From assembly GCF_026013905.1 (NCBI RefSeq), contig NZ_CP110257.1, positions 2,046,001-2,110,000 on the forward strand: DNA of 64,000 nt, read 5' to 3'. Within the stretch, counting starts at the first letter, position 1, and each line of letters starts with the position of its first letter. The stretch is from Schlegelella aquatica (GTDB lineage Bacteria; Pseudomonadota; Gammaproteobacteria; Burkholderiales; Burkholderiaceae_C). A program made the position numbers and the translations under genes. The notes under the pieces were generated by a model that saw only the letters and a list, made by a program, of their open reading frames with translations, was not told where the DNA came from and made no database searches. Below are positions 1 to 9,602 of this stretch, one piece after another.

Positions 1-739
1 ACTCCTGGTGCAGCATGGTCTTGGTGATGCCGTTGGCGAAGGTCGGCCCCCGTGCGATCTCGCCGGCCAGGGCGAGTGCCTCGCCCAGCAGGCGGTCGGG
101 CTCGCACAGGCGGTTGAAAAAGCCCCAGCGCTCGCCCTCCTCCCCGTTCATGGAGCGGCCGGTGTAGAGCAGCTCGCTGGCGCGACCGTGGCCGATCAAG
201 CGAGGCAGGATCGCGCAGGCCCCCATGTCGCAACCGGCCAGGCCGACGCGGTTGAAGAGGAAGGCCGTCTTGCTGCGGGCCGTGCCCAGACGCAGGTCGC
301 TCGCCATCGCGAGGATCGCCCCGGCCCCGGCGCACACGCCGTCCACCGCGGCGACGATGGGTTGCGGACAGGCTCGCATGGTTTTGACGAGATCGCCCGT
401 CATGCGCGTGAACATGAGCAGCTCCGGCGCCTCCAGGCGGATCAGGGGGCCGATGATCTCGTGCACGTCGCCGCCCGAGCAGAAGTTGCCGCCGGCGCCG
501 GTGAGCACCACGGCCTTCACGTCCTGCGCGTACTTGAGCCGCCCGAACAGGTCGCGCAGCTCCGCATAGGAGTCGAAGGTCAAGGGGTTCTTGCGCTCGG
601 GCCGGTCGAGCGTCACGACGCCGACGCGGTCCTCGACGCGCCAGCCGAAGTGCCGTGCGGCGTAGCCCGCGCAGGTGGTGGTGTTGCCCGCCGCAAGGGC
701 CGGATCGACACGCGGGGTGTCGGCGGTGTGTGCGTTCAT
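1..739 (-). CDS. Enoyl-CoA hydratase family protein (partial, 3' end beyond window)
   Basis: Crotonase-fold protein that probably hydrates, isomerises or ring-cleaves a CoA thioester intermediate of the aromatic acid pathway encoded just upstream. Reading from ATG at 739, the crotonase core is visible: DRPERKNPL near residue 50, the oxyanion-hole stretch [11 protein letters not shown] near residue 90, then [15 protein letters not shown] and ASDLRLGT. The reading frame is open to base 1, so the C terminus is missing. The start lies 3 bp after the MarR stop, making it the fourth gene of the operon. The exact substrate is inferred only from context; generic fatty-acid hydratase activity cannot be excluded. 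Confidence 0.85.
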   Translation of the reverse strand, partial: MNAHTADTPRVDPALAAGNTTTCAGYAARHFGWRVEDRVGVVTLDRPERKNPLTFDSYAELRDLFGRLKYAQDVKAVVLTGAGGNFCSGGDVHEIIGPLIRLEAPELLMFTRMTGDLVKTMRACPQPIVAAVDGVCAGAGAILAMASDLRLGTARSKTAFLFNRVGLAGCDMGACAILPRLIGHGRASELLYTGRSMNGEEGERWGFFNRLCEPDRLLGEALALAGEIARGPTFANGITKTMLHQE

Positions 740-742
740 CGA

Positions 743-1351
743 TCAACCTCCAGGGGCCGCGCGGCTGCCGCCTTCGGGCAGCAGTCGGGCGGCCATGTGT
801 GCTCTGAGATGCCCCAGGAGCTCGTACAGCGTCTTGCGATCGGCCAGCCGCAAGTCCGAGAAGAACTCGATGACCCAGGACTCGTGCTCCTCGGCCATCG
901 CCTCGAACGTCTGGCGCCCGCGCGGCGTGAGCTTGAGCAGGAACGCGCGCCGGTCGTCGGGCACCGCTTCGCGCACGACGAGCCCTTCTTTTTCCAGCTC
1001 GTCGGTGAGCCCGGTGATGCTGCCGCCGGTGACCATCAAGTAGCGCGACAGCGCGTTCATGCGCAGCCCCTCGGGGTGCCGGTGCAGTTGCGCCAGGTAG
1101 TCGAAGCGTGCGAGCGAGATGCCGAAGCGCGCACGCAGCCGGCGGCGGATCTCGGTCTCGATCTGCTGTGTGCATGCGAGCATGCGCAGCCACAGCTTGA
1201 GCGCCATGTGGTCGTCGGAGGCGGCGCGGGCTTCGTGGCCGATGCTGTGGTCGTCCAGCATTGGCACGGCGCGCAGGCTCGGCGACGCCCGCACCGAAGA
1301 AGCCCGCGAGGAAGAAGGCCGCGAGGACGAGGCGCGCTTGGTGCTGCTCAT
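743..1351 (-). CDS. MarR family transcriptional regulator
   Basis: 202-aa winged-helix regulator, probably the ligand-responsive repressor of the operon in which it lies. Residues about 50-190 carry the MarR fold: RFGISLARFDYLAQLHRHPE (helix 2-3), LMVTGGSITGLTDELEKEGL (recognition helix) and PDDRRAFLLKLTPRG (wing). The ATG at 1351 has an excellent Shine-Dalgarno (GGAGG about 9 nt upstream), so the Ser/Arg-rich N-terminal 30 residues may be real; an internal ATG at 1261 (MLDDHS) is the alternative and fits the usual MarR length better. It starts 1 bp after the SDR stop. Likely target: the inverted repeat at 4532-4552 in the operon promoter. Confidence 0.9.
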   Translation of the reverse strand: MSSTKRASSSRPSSSRASSVRASPSLRAVPMLDDHSIGHEARAASDDHMALKLWLRMLACTQQIETEIRRRLRARFGISLARFDYLAQLHRHPEGLRMNALSRYLMVTGGSITGLTDELEKEGLVVREAVPDDRRAFLLKLTPRGRQTFEAMAEEHESWVIEFFSDLRLADRKTLYELLGHLRAHMAARLLPEGGSRAAPGG

Positions 1352-1352
1352 C

Positions 1353-2135
1353 TCACATCACCTCCCCGCCGCACACCGCGATGGCTTGGCCGGTGACGGA
1401 CTGGGCCTCGCGGCGGCACAGCCACCGCACCGCATCGGCCACTTCCTGCGGCTGGACGAGGCGCCCCTGCGGATTGCTCGCCTCCAGCTCGGCGCGCGCC
1501 TGTTCGGCAGTGCGCCCCGTGGTGGCGACGATGCGCTCGATGCTCGCACGCACGATGTCGGTCTCGGTGTAGCCGGGGCACACGGCATTGACGGTGACGC
1601 CCTTGCGGGCGAACTCGAGCGCGAGCGAGCGCGTCAGGCCCACCACGCCGTGCTTGGCCGCCGTGTAGGCCGACACGTAGGCATAGCCCTTGAGCCCGGC
1701 CGTGCTCGCGATGTTGATGATGCGCCCCCAGCGGGCGGCGAGCATGTCCGGTGCCGCCGCCTGGCTGCACAGAAAGGCCCCCGTCAGGTTGACGGCCAGC
1801 ATCTGCTGCCACAGCGCGAGCGACGTCTTGGCCAGCGGCGCGCTTTGCGCCTGCCCGGCGTTGTTGACGAGGACGGCCACCGGGCCGCCCTGCCGGCGGG
1901 CGGCCTCGAAGGCGCCGGCCACCGAGTCGGCATCCGTGACGTCGCAGGCGACGGCCGCGTGGCCCGCACCGGGCAGGCCGGCCGCGAGGGTTTGCAAGGC
2001 GTCGAGCGACCGCCCCATCACCGTCACGCGTGCCCCCTCGCCCGCCAGGGCCTGCGCGATCTCGGCGCCGATGCCGCGCGAGGCACCGGTCACCACGACG
2101 TGCAATCCCTCGAGTGATGCGCCCTGTGCTGCCAC
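1353..2135 (-). CDS. SDR family NAD(P)-dependent oxidoreductase (3-hydroxyacyl-CoA dehydrogenase-like)
   Basis: 260-aa short-chain dehydrogenase. It shows the Rossmann motif TGASRGIG near residue 17, NNAG near residue 90, a catalytic Ser about 13 residues before YTAAK, and PGYTETDI after it, so the catalytic Ser-Tyr-Lys set is complete. Start is GTG at 2135, 3 bp after the stop of the monooxygenase; the stop is followed after one base by the MarR ATG, so expression is coupled. In related gene clusters this SDR oxidises a hydroxyacyl-CoA produced after ring attack; that substrate is inferred from neighbours. Confidence 0.9.
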   Translation of the reverse strand: MAAQGASLEGLHVVVTGASRGIGAEIAQALAGEGARVTVMGRSLDALQTLAAGLPGAGHAAVACDVTDADSVAGAFEAARRQGGPVAVLVNNAGQAQSAPLAKTSLALWQQMLAVNLTGAFLCSQAAAPDMLAARWGRIINIASTAGLKGYAYVSAYTAAKHGVVGLTRSLALEFARKGVTVNAVCPGYTETDIVRASIERIVATTGRTAEQARAELEASNPQGRLVQPQEVADAVRWLCRREAQSVTGQAIAVCGGEVM

Positions 2136-2138
2136 CGC

Positions 2139-4499
2139 TCACACTCCCAGCGCCAGGTTGGCCTGCTGCAAGGCCGACAGCCCCGCCGTTTGGGCGGCCG
2201 CGGCCTTCTCGCGCTCGAGGTTGCGCTCGAGCTGCGTCTTGCCGGAGCGGTACTGCTTGGGCCAATCGAGATCGAAGTAGCCGATCTTGGCCGCCTCCAT
2301 CAAGGTCCACGCCGGGTTGGCCAGGTGCGGCCGTGCGATCGCGCAAAGATCCGCCCGCCCCGCCGCGATGATGCTGTTGACGTGGTCGGCCTCGGAGATG
2401 GCACCCACCGCGATCGTCGGGATGCCGGCCTCGTTGCGGATGCGATCGGCGAACGGCGTCTGGTACATGCGGCCGTAGACCGGCTTCTGGTGGGCACTCA
2501 CCTGGCCCGAGGAGCAATCGATCATGTCGGCGCCCGCGGCCTTGAACGCGCGAGCGATCTCGACGGCGTCGTCCGGCGTGATGCCGCCTTCGACCCAGTC
2601 GTGTGCCGACACGCGCACCGACATCGGCAGGTGCTCGGGCCACACGGCCCGGATGGCACGGAAGACCTCCAGCGGGTAGCGCAGCCGGTTCTCCAGCGAG
2701 CCCCCGTACTCGTCGGTGCGCCGGTTGGTGAGCGGCGAGATGAAGGCCGACAGCAGGTAGCCGTGAGCGCAGTGCAACTCGAGCCAGTCGAAGCCCGCTT
2801 CGGCGGCCCGGCGCGCCGCGGCGACGAAGTCGGCCTTCACGCGATCCATGTCCTGCCGCGTCATCGGCCGAGGCACGGGGCCGTCGTCGAGGTAAGGCAC
2901 GGCCGAGGCCGAGAGCAAGGGCCAGTTGCCTGCCGGCAGCGGCCGGTCGGCCCCGTCGCCGTCCCAGGGCGCGTTGGTCGAGCCCTTGGCGCCCGCGTGG
3001 CCCAACTGCATCCCGATCTTGGCGTCGGTGTGGGTGTGCACGAAGTCGACGATGCGCTTCCACGCGTCGCGCTGAAGGTCGTTCCACAGCCCGGGGCAGC
3101 CAGGGGTGATGCGCGCATCGGGCGAGACGCAGGTCATCTCGGCGAAGACCAGGCCCGCGCCGCCCATGGCCCGCGCGCCCAGGTGCACCAGATGGAAGTC
3201 GCCCGGAATGCCGTCGGTGGCCGAGTACTGCGCCATCGGCGAGACGACCACGCGGTTCTTGAGCCGCGTGCCGCGCACCTGGTAGGGCGTGAACATCGGC
3301 GGGATCGGGCGCGCCCCGGGCCGCCGCTGCGCACCGCTGCGCTCGGCCCACCAGTCCTCGTAGCGTTCCACATAACCGCGATCGCGCAGCCGCAGGTTCT
3401 CGTGGCTGATGCGCTGACTGCGCGTGAGCAGCGAGTAGGCGAACTGCTGCGGAGGCAGGTCGACATAGCGGCGCACGTTCTCGAACCACTCCGTCGAGTT
3501 GCGCGCGGCGTTCTGGATCTTGAGCACCTCGACGCTGCGCACCGCCTCGTACTCGCGCAGCGCGGCGTTCAGGTCGCCGCGTTGCCGCTCCATGCATCGC
3601 GCCAGCTCGATCGCGTCTTCGAAGGCCAGCTTGGTGCCCGAGCCGATGGAAAAGTGAGCCGTGTGCGCCGCGTCGCCCATCAGCACGACCGGCGCACGGC
3701 CGTTGTGGTGCACCCAGGTCTTGCAGATCACGCGCGGGAACTTGATCCACTGCGCCGACCCGCGCAGGTGCGCCGCGTTCGACATCAAGGCGTGGCCGTC
3801 GAGGTACTTGGCGAAGAGCTGCTCGCAGAACGCGATCGACTCTTCCTTGGTCATTTGGTCGAGCCCCGCCTTCAGCCAGACCTCCTCGGGCGTTTCGACG
3901 ATGAAGGTGGAGGTGTCGGCGTCGAAGCGGTAGGCATGGGCCTGGAACCAGCCCCACTCGGTCTCCTCGAAGGCGAAGGTGAAGGCCTCGAAGAGCTTGT
4001 GCGTGCCCAGCCAGACGAAGCGGCACCGGCGCACGTCGATGTCGGGTTGATACACCGCCGCGTACTTCTGCCGGATGCGGCTGTTCAGGCCGTCGGAGGC
4101 GATGATGAGGTCGGCGTCGGGGAACTCCTCGTCGCTGGCCACCTCCGTCTCGAACACCAGCTCGACGCCCAGCTCCTCGCAGCGGGCTTGCAGGATGTTG
4201 AGCAGCCGCTTGCGGCCGATGCCGCAGAAGCCGTGCCCCCCGGAGCGGATCTTGTGGCCGCGGATGTTGACCTCGATGTCGTCCCAGTGGTTGAAGGCAT
4301 CGAGGATCGCGGTGGCCGTCGGCTCGTCCGCCGCCCGCAGGTTGCCCAGCGTCTGATCCGAGAACACCACACCCCAGCCGAAGGTGTCATACGGGCGGTT
4401 GCGCTCGATCACCGTGATGTCGTGCGCCGGGTCGGCTTTCTTCATCAGCAGCGCGAAGTACAGGCCCGCCGGGCCTCCACCGATGCAAACGATCTTCAT
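2139..4499 (-). CDS. Bifunctional salicylyl-CoA 5-hydroxylase / 2-aminobenzoyl-CoA monooxygenase-reductase type flavoenzyme
   Basis: 786-aa natural fusion of two flavoproteins acting on an aromatic acyl-CoA. Residues 1-385 are an FAD aromatic-ring hydroxylase: [10 protein letters not shown] near residue 7, ASDGLNSR (DG motif) near 140, [11 protein letters not shown] (GD motif) near 270. Residues about 395-770 are an old-yellow-enzyme-type FMN oxidoreductase: [41 protein letters not shown] and [12 protein letters not shown]. This arrangement is that of 2-aminobenzoyl-CoA monooxygenase/reductase of Azoarcus and of enzymes named salicylyl-CoA 5-hydroxylase; the sequence does not decide between anthranilate and salicylate. 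First gene of the operon, ATG preceded by GGAGG, promoter at 4526-4554. Confidence 0.92.
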   Translation of the reverse strand: MKIVCIGGGPAGLYFALLMKKADPAHDITVIERNRPYDTFGWGVVFSDQTLGNLRAADEPTATAILDAFNHWDDIEVNIRGHKIRSGGHGFCGIGRKRLLNILQARCEELGVELVFETEVASDEEFPDADLIIASDGLNSRIRQKYAAVYQPDIDVRRCRFVWLGTHKLFEAFTFAFEETEWGWFQAHAYRFDADTSTFIVETPEEVWLKAGLDQMTKEESIAFCEQLFAKYLDGHALMSNAAHLRGSAQWIKFPRVICKTWVHHNGRAPVVLMGDAAHTAHFSIGSGTKLAFEDAIELARCMERQRGDLNAALREYEAVRSVEVLKIQNAARNSTEWFENVRRYVDLPPQQFAYSLLTRSQRISHENLRLRDRGYVERYEDWWAERSGAQRRPGARPIPPMFTPYQVRGTRLKNRVVVSPMAQYSATDGIPGDFHLVHLGARAMGGAGLVFAEMTCVSPDARITPGCPGLWNDLQRDAWKRIVDFVHTHTDAKIGMQLGHAGAKGSTNAPWDGDGADRPLPAGNWPLLSASAVPYLDDGPVPRPMTRQDMDRVKADFVAAARRAAEAGFDWLELHCAHGYLLSAFISPLTNRRTDEYGGSLENRLRYPLEVFRAIRAVWPEHLPMSVRVSAHDWVEGGITPDDAVEIARAFKAAGADMIDCSSGQVSAHQKPVYGRMYQTPFADRIRNEAGIPTIAVGAISEADHVNSIIAAGRADLCAIARPHLANPAWTLMEAAKIGYFDLDWPKQYRSGKTQLERNLEREKAAAAQTAGLSALQQANLALGV

Positions 4500-4525
4500 G
4501 GCGTCAAGCCTCCATGCATGGTGAT

Positions 4526-4554
4526 ACTTTAGACCTCAAGTATTTGGAGGTCAA
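4526..4554 (-). promoter_or_regulatory. Promoter of the aromatic acyl-CoA operon with overlapping MarR-type operator
   Basis: On the minus strand, -35 TTGACC (4549-4554) and -10 TAAAGT (4526-4531) are separated by exactly 17 bp. The spacer is filled by an imperfect palindrome, GACCTC (4532-4537) and GAGGTC (4547-4552), extended by CAA/TTG-like bases. A repressor here would block RNA polymerase directly. The MarR protein encoded in the operon is the obvious candidate (inference). Confidence 0.7.
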
Positions 4555-4642
4555 AGACTTTTCTGGGGGGAGGAGTCATGGTTTTCCCGAGGGTTTCGGG
4601 CCGCCCTCGCTTGCGCCGCGAGGCCCGCGTTTGGGCGACAAT

Positions 4643-4664
4643 TTGACGTTTACGTCAACGTCAA
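4643..4664. promoter_or_regulatory. Palindromic operator upstream of 3-hydroxyacyl-CoA dehydrogenase (LiuR-like)
   Basis: TTGACGTTTACGTCAA at 4643-4658 is a near-perfect palindrome, followed directly by a third half-site (CGTCAA, 4659-4664). An almost identical site, TTGACGTAAACGTTAA, lies before etfB at 40481-40496. The pattern resembles operators I recall for the MerR-type branched-chain catabolism regulator LiuR in proteobacteria; the assignment is from memory and tentative. Confidence 0.6.
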
Positions 4665-4731
4665 ACGGCGGCGTGCGCAGCAGGCCTCTGCGGACGCCGC
4701 CCCTTTTCCCCCTTTCCAAGAAGGAGCAGGC

Positions 4732-5490
4732 ATGGACATCCAGGGCAAGGTTTTCATCGTCACGGGCGGCGCCTCCGGTCTGGGCGAAGGCACGGCCCGC
4801 ATGCTCGCGCGCGAAGGCGGCAAGGTCGTGGTGGCCGACCTGCAGGTCGAGCGTGGCGAAGCGGTCGCCCGCGAGATCGGAGGGGCGTTCGTCAAGTGCG
4901 ACGTGGCCAGCGAAGCCGACGGCCGGGCTGCCGTGGCCAAGGCGCTGGAGCTGGGCAAGTTGGTGGGCCTGGTCAACTGCGCCGGCATCGCCCCCGCGGC
5001 CAAGACGGTCGGCAAGGACGGCGCGCACCCGCTGGACCTCTACACCAAGGTCATCACCGTCAACCTCATCGGCACCTTCAACATGATCCGGCTGGCCGCC
5101 GAGGCCATGTGCAAGAACGAGCCCGAGCCCACCGGCGAGCGCGGCGTGCTGATCTCCACCGCGTCGGTCGCCGCGTTCGACGGCCAGATCGGCCAAGCCG
5201 CCTACTCGGCCTCCAAGGGCGGCGTGGTGGGCATGACCTTGCCCATCGCGCGCGACCTCGCCCGCAACGGCATCCGCAACATGACCATCGCCCCGGGCAT
5301 CTTCGGCACGCCGATGCTCTTTTCCATGCCCAAGGAGGTGCAAGACGCGCTGGCCGCCAGCGTGCCCTTCCCCTCGCGCCTGGGCCGCCCGGAGGACTAC
5401 GCCAAGCTGGTGCACCAGATCATCACCAACGAGATGCTCAACGGCGAAGTGATCCGCCTGGACGGCGCCATCCGCATGCAGCCCAAGTAA
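4732..5490 (+). CDS. 3-hydroxyacyl-CoA dehydrogenase, SDR family (HSD10-like)
   Basis: 252-aa SDR enzyme predicted to oxidise (S)-3-hydroxyacyl-CoA with NAD+. Motifs: [10 protein letters not shown] near residue 11, aspartate VVADLQ for NAD preference near 34, NCAGIAP near 82, [20 protein letters not shown] with YSASKGG (catalytic Tyr/Lys) near 160, and the long C-terminal segment [11 protein letters not shown] typical of type-II 3-hydroxyacyl-CoA dehydrogenases. Start ATG at 4732 follows AAGGAG. It is divergent from the aromatic operon and preceded by the operator at 4643-4664, suggesting a role in branched-chain or fatty acyl-CoA oxidation rather than strictly in the aromatic pathway. Confidence 0.9.
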   Translation: MDIQGKVFIVTGGASGLGEGTARMLAREGGKVVVADLQVERGEAVAREIGGAFVKCDVASEADGRAAVAKALELGKLVGLVNCAGIAPAAKTVGKDGAHPLDLYTKVITVNLIGTFNMIRLAAEAMCKNEPEPTGERGVLISTASVAAFDGQIGQAAYSASKGGVVGMTLPIARDLARNGIRNMTIAPGIFGTPMLFSMPKEVQDALAASVPFPSRLGRPEDYAKLVHQIITNEMLNGEVIRLDGAIRMQPK

Positions 5491-5660
5491 CGAGCCGGGC
5501 GGGCCGGGTGTGCCGGATGGATCCAGTCGGCCACGCGGCCCGCGCCCACGGCTTGTTTCGAATCCCCATTGAGGCGACCGGGGCTCCTCGCTAAAGTGCC
5601 CGCATTCGCGCCTCGCCGGCGGCCTGCCCCGGCGGGTGCACCGCACCTGGAGGAGCCCCT

Positions 5661-7475
5661 GTGTCCGACACCAGCCGCCTAGCGCCGCGCAGGACGCGCC
5701 GCACCCCCTCGCCCTGGATCGCCGCCGCCGCGCTGGCGGCCCTGCTCGCCGCTTGCGCCTCTACCGCGCCGCGCGACTTCGCGTACAAGGCCCCCGAGCA
5801 GCCCGAGGCCACCACCGGCTACGTCGACAAGCCCGGCTGGTCCGCGCGCAGCTTCGCCGTCGCGGCGGCCAACCCGCTGGCCACCGATGCCGGCTACCAG
5901 GTGCTCAAGGCGGGCGGCTCCGCCGTCGATGCGGCCGTTGCCGTGCAAATGGTGCTCACGCTCGTGGAGCCGCAATCGAGCGGCATCGGCGGGGGCGCCT
6001 TCCTGCTGCACTGGGACGGCCGGCGCGTGCAGGCCTACGACGGCCGCGAGACGGCCCCGGCCGCCGCCGACGAGAAGCTCTTCCTCAAGCCCGACGGCAC
6101 ACCCATGGCCTTCTACGACGCCGTGGTGGGCGGCCGCTCGGTGGGCGTGCCCGGCACGCTGCGCATGCTCGAGTCGGCCCACCGCGAGCACGGTCGCCTG
6201 CCCTGGGCCAAGCTCTTCGAGCCGGCCATCCAACTCGCAGAAGGCGGCTTCAAGGTGAGCCCGAGGCTGTACGGGCTGCTGCGCAACGAGCAGCACCTGC
6301 GCAAGGACGAGGCCGCGGCGCGCTATTTCTACAAGCCCGACGGCGACCCGCGCGATGTGGGCATGGTGGTGCGGAATCCCGCGCTGGCCGAGGTCTTCCG
6401 CCAGATCGCCACGCAGGGCGCCGACGCGTTCTATCGCGGCCCCATCGCGCGCGACATCGTCGCCAAGGTGCGCAACCATCCCACCAACCCGGGCACGATG
6501 ACCGAGGAGGACCTGGCGCGCTACCAAGCCAAGAAGCGCGAGCCCATGTGCTCGGACTGGAAGCAGTACCGGCTGTGCGGCTTTCCTCCGCCGTCGTCGG
6601 GCCACATCGCCATCGCGCAGATGCTGGGCATCCTGCAGCACACGCCCCCCGTCGCGCCGCTGAAGGACGGTCTGCCGAGCGCCGACTTCCTGCATTACTA
6701 CACCGAGGCCGCCCGCCTGGCCTTCGCCGACCGCGCCCAGTACGTCGCGGACCCGGATTTCGTCGCCCCGCCAGCGGGCAGCTGGTACAGCCTGCTCGAT
6801 CCGGCCTACCTGCGCCAGCGCGCCTCGCTCATCGGCGCGCAGTCCATGAAGCAAGCCCAGCCCGGCCGGCCGGGCATGGCGCCCGCCGCCCATGCGCCGC
6901 AGGCCGAGCAGCCCGAGTACGGCACCTCGCACATCTCCATCGTCGATGCCCACGGCCAGGCGGTGGCGATGACCACCACCATCGAGGACCAGTTCGGCTC
7001 CCGCCAGATGGTGCGCGGCTTCCTGCTGAACAACGAACTCACCGACTTCTCGCTGGCGCCGGCCGACGCCCAAGGCCGGCCCATCGCCAACCGGGTGCAG
7101 GCGGGCAAGCGACCCCGCTCCAGCATGAGCCCCACGCTCGTCTTCGACAAGGCCTCGGGGCGGCTGGTGATGAGTGCCGGCTCGCCGGGCGGCGCGCTCA
7201 TCATCCACTACACCGCCAAGACGCTGCTCGGCACGCTGGAGTGGGGGCTCAACGCCCAGCAGGCCATCAGCCTGCCCAACTTCGGCTCCACCAACGGCCC
7301 GACGCTGCTGGAGAACAAGCGTTTCCCCGCCGAGACGTTGGAGGCCCTCAAGGCCCGCGGCCACGAGATCCGCGAGATGGACATGACCAGCGGCCTGCAA
7401 GCCATCCAGCGCACGCCCACGGGCTGGTTCGGTGGCGCCGACCCGCGCCGCGAGGGCATCGTGATGGGGGACTGA
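5661..7475 (+). CDS. ggt: Gamma-glutamyltransferase (lipoprotein)
   Basis: 604-aa Ntn-hydrolase that cleaves gamma-glutamyl bonds of glutathione and transfers the glutamyl group. GTG start at 5661 follows CTGGAGGAG. Residues 1-33 are a lipoprotein signal ending LLAAC, so the enzyme is probably periplasmic and membrane anchored. IGGGAFLLHWDGR is the large-subunit signature; autocleavage is expected before Thr in EYGTSHISIVD near residue 420, giving the small subunit, and SPGGALIIHY near 510 is the oxyanion glycine motif. Length is normal for the family. Stands alone between the dehydrogenase and dnaG, with no clear operon partner. Confidence 0.93.
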   Translation: MSDTSRLAPRRTRRTPSPWIAAAALAALLAACASTAPRDFAYKAPEQPEATTGYVDKPGWSARSFAVAAANPLATDAGYQVLKAGGSAVDAAVAVQMVLTLVEPQSSGIGGGAFLLHWDGRRVQAYDGRETAPAAADEKLFLKPDGTPMAFYDAVVGGRSVGVPGTLRMLESAHREHGRLPWAKLFEPAIQLAEGGFKVSPRLYGLLRNEQHLRKDEAAARYFYKPDGDPRDVGMVVRNPALAEVFRQIATQGADAFYRGPIARDIVAKVRNHPTNPGTMTEEDLARYQAKKREPMCSDWKQYRLCGFPPPSSGHIAIAQMLGILQHTPPVAPLKDGLPSADFLHYYTEAARLAFADRAQYVADPDFVAPPAGSWYSLLDPAYLRQRASLIGAQSMKQAQPGRPGMAPAAHAPQAEQPEYGTSHISIVDAHGQAVAMTTTIEDQFGSRQMVRGFLLNNELTDFSLAPADAQGRPIANRVQAGKRPRSSMSPTLVFDKASGRLVMSAGSPGGALIIHYTAKTLLGTLEWGLNAQQAISLPNFGSTNGPTLLENKRFPAETLEALKARGHEIREMDMTSGLQAIQRTPTGWFGGADPRREGIVMGD

Positions 7476-7613
7476 GCCCGCGTGGGCCCTGCGCACGCCG
7501 GCCGGCGCGCGCAGTGGTTTCGGGCGGGCGGGGCGAGCCCGTGCCCCGAGGACAGCCGGCCGCGTGCCTGCCGCAGCCACGAGCTCACGGCGGCCCGACG
7601 GTAGACTTCACCC

Positions 7614-9479
7614 GTGATCCCACCCGCCTTCAAGCAAGACCTGCTCGCCCGCACCGACATCGTCGAACTCGTCGGGCGCTACGTCACGCTCAAGAAGGCC
7701 GGCATCAACTACAAGGGCCTGTGCCCCTTCCACGGCGAGAAGACACCGAGCTTCATCGTCAGCCCCACCCGGCAAACGTACCACTGCTTCGGCTGCGGAG
7801 CCCACGGCAATGCCATCGACTTCCTGATGGAGCATGGCGGGCTCGGTTTCGTCGAGGCGGTCGAGGAACTGGCGCATCAGCACGGGCTGCAAGTGCCGCA
7901 GGACGAGCGCACGCCGCAGCAGCGCGCCGAAGCCGCGCAGGCGCGCGAGCGGCACACCACGCTGACCGAGGCGCTCGACCGTGCTGCCCGGCACTACCGC
8001 CGGCAACTCAAGGCCACCTCCCGCGCAATCGACTACCTCAAGGGCCGGGGCCTGACGGGAGAGATCGCCGCCCGCTTCGCCCTGGGGTACGCCCCGGCCG
8101 GCTGGCACGGTTTGTCCGCCGTTTTCCCCCGCTACGACGACCCGGTGCTGGAAGAAGCCGGGCTCGTCATCGTCCACGCCGAAGAGGAGCCGCCGCGGCG
8201 CTATGACCGCTTCCGCGACCGCATCATGTTCCCGATCCGCAACGTCAAGGGCGAGGTGATCGGCTTCGGCGGCCGCGTGCTGGACCAAGGCGAGCCCAAG
8301 TACCTCAACTCGCCCGAGACGCCGGTATTCGTCAAGGGGCGCGAGCTCTACGGGCTGTACGAGGCGCGCGGCGCCCTGCGCACGAAGGGCTACGCGCTGG
8401 TGGTCGAGGGCTACATGGACGTCGTTGCGCTGGCGCAGCACGGATTCGAGAACGCCGTGGCCACGCTGGGCACCGCCTGCACCGCCGAGCACGTGCAAAA
8501 GCTGTTCCGCTTCACCGACGCGATCGTCTTCAGCTTCGACGGCGATGCGGCGGGCCGCAAGGCGGCGGCCCGGGCGCTGGAGGCCGCGCTCCCCCATGCA
8601 CAGGACACGCGCTCGGTGCGCTTCCTCTTCCTGCCGCCCGAGCACGACCCCGACTCCTTCATCCGTGCGCACGGCGCGGCCGCCTTCGAGTCCCAGGTCC
8701 AACAGGCGGTCCCCTTGTCCGTCCAGCTGATCGAACAGGCCGCCTCCGATTGCGACCTTTCCACGCTGGAAGGCCGCTCGCACATGCTGGCGGCCGCCCG
8801 CCCACTGTGGAGCCAATTGCCCGAGGGCGCGCTCAAGCGCCAGCTGGTCTCGGCCATCGCGGCGCGCGCCGACATGCAGGCCGCGGACGTCCTCGCCCTG
8901 TGGGACGCATCCCCCGCTGCCCCCCGGCGCCCTGCCGCTCGGGCACCGGCCGAGCACGAGGCCTGGGCCGCGCAGACGCCCCAGCCGCGGCGCGTGCCCA
9001 CCCCCCCGGCGGGCGGCCGCCCCAAGCGCTCGCCCGCCACCCCGGCCGACTGGGCCGGCCGGATGCTGCTCGAGCACACCGGCTGGTGGGAACTCCTGAC
9101 CGCGGAGGATCACCGCCTGCTCGGCGAACTGCCCGCCCCGCACGGCCCCTTGTTCCGCTGGATCGAGCAGCAAGTGATGGAGCACGGGCCGCAACCGTGG
9201 TCCGCCGTGCGCGAGGCGCTGGCCGACCAGCCGTTCGAGCCCCTGGCGCGCCGGCTGGTCGAGGACACCCTGGCCTCCGAGCAGCCGACCGAGGAGTTGC
9301 AGCGCCTGGAACTGCGCGTCCTGCTCGACAAGATGCACCTCGCGGCGGACCAGGAACTCGCCCAGCGGCTCGCCACGGACCCCGCCCGGATCGGGGCCTA
9401 TGCCGAAGTGATGGAACGCATCCGCACGCGCAAGGCTCACCTGGAGGGCATGCAACGGTCGCTGTCGGCCGGCCGGTAG
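7614..9479 (+). CDS. dnaG: DNA primase
   Basis: 621-aa primase that makes RNA primers at the replication fork. GTG start gives the canonical N terminus MIPPAFKQDLLARTDIVELV. N-terminal zinc-binding domain with CPFHGEKTPSF and CFGCGAHGNAIDF (residues about 40-75); TOPRIM domain with VVEGYMDVVAL near 265 and FSFDGDAAGRKAA near 305 (acidic metal ligands present); C-terminal DnaB-interacting helical domain. A Pro/Ala-rich linker (residues about 425-475) separates core and C-terminal domain. Directly upstream of rpoD as in the classical macromolecular-synthesis arrangement, but rpsU is not next to it in this window. Confidence 0.97.
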   Translation: MIPPAFKQDLLARTDIVELVGRYVTLKKAGINYKGLCPFHGEKTPSFIVSPTRQTYHCFGCGAHGNAIDFLMEHGGLGFVEAVEELAHQHGLQVPQDERTPQQRAEAAQARERHTTLTEALDRAARHYRRQLKATSRAIDYLKGRGLTGEIAARFALGYAPAGWHGLSAVFPRYDDPVLEEAGLVIVHAEEEPPRRYDRFRDRIMFPIRNVKGEVIGFGGRVLDQGEPKYLNSPETPVFVKGRELYGLYEARGALRTKGYALVVEGYMDVVALAQHGFENAVATLGTACTAEHVQKLFRFTDAIVFSFDGDAAGRKAAARALEAALPHAQDTRSVRFLFLPPEHDPDSFIRAHGAAAFESQVQQAVPLSVQLIEQAASDCDLSTLEGRSHMLAAARPLWSQLPEGALKRQLVSAIAARADMQAADVLALWDASPAAPRRPAARAPAEHEAWAAQTPQPRRVPTPPAGGRPKRSPATPADWAGRMLLEHTGWWELLTAEDHRLLGELPAPHGPLFRWIEQQVMEHGPQPWSAVREALADQPFEPLARRLVEDTLASEQPTEELQRLELRVLLDKMHLAADQELAQRLATDPARIGAYAEVMERIRTRKAHLEGMQRSLSAGR

Positions 9480-9563
9480 GAGACCGCCCCCTGCCCAGGG
9501 CCTGCCGGGGGCCGGGCCACGGTGACGCCGGGCCATGGGTGACGCCGCGCCGGCGCCGTGACA

Positions 9564-9602
9564 CAAGAATTTCTTGACTGGACAAGCCGTTACGCGGATA
9601 AT
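9564..9602 (+). promoter_or_regulatory. rpoD sigma-70 promoter with overlapping palindrome
   Basis: -35 TTGACT (9574-9579), 17-bp spacer, -10 GATAAT (9597-9602): the best vegetative promoter match seen in the window. A perfect odd palindrome CAAGAATTTCTTG (9564-9576) overlaps the -35 box and could be an operator. Transcription would start near 9609, giving an rpoD leader of about 285 nt. The rest of the dnaG-rpoD gap (9603-9893) holds a short GGGGCC/GGCCCC hairpin near 9756 but no convincing gene. Confidence 0.7.

Noticed and set aside
1..5490. Horizontally acquired catabolic island
   Set aside because: GC content and codon use match the neighbouring housekeeping genes and no mobility gene or tRNA junction lies at its visible border.
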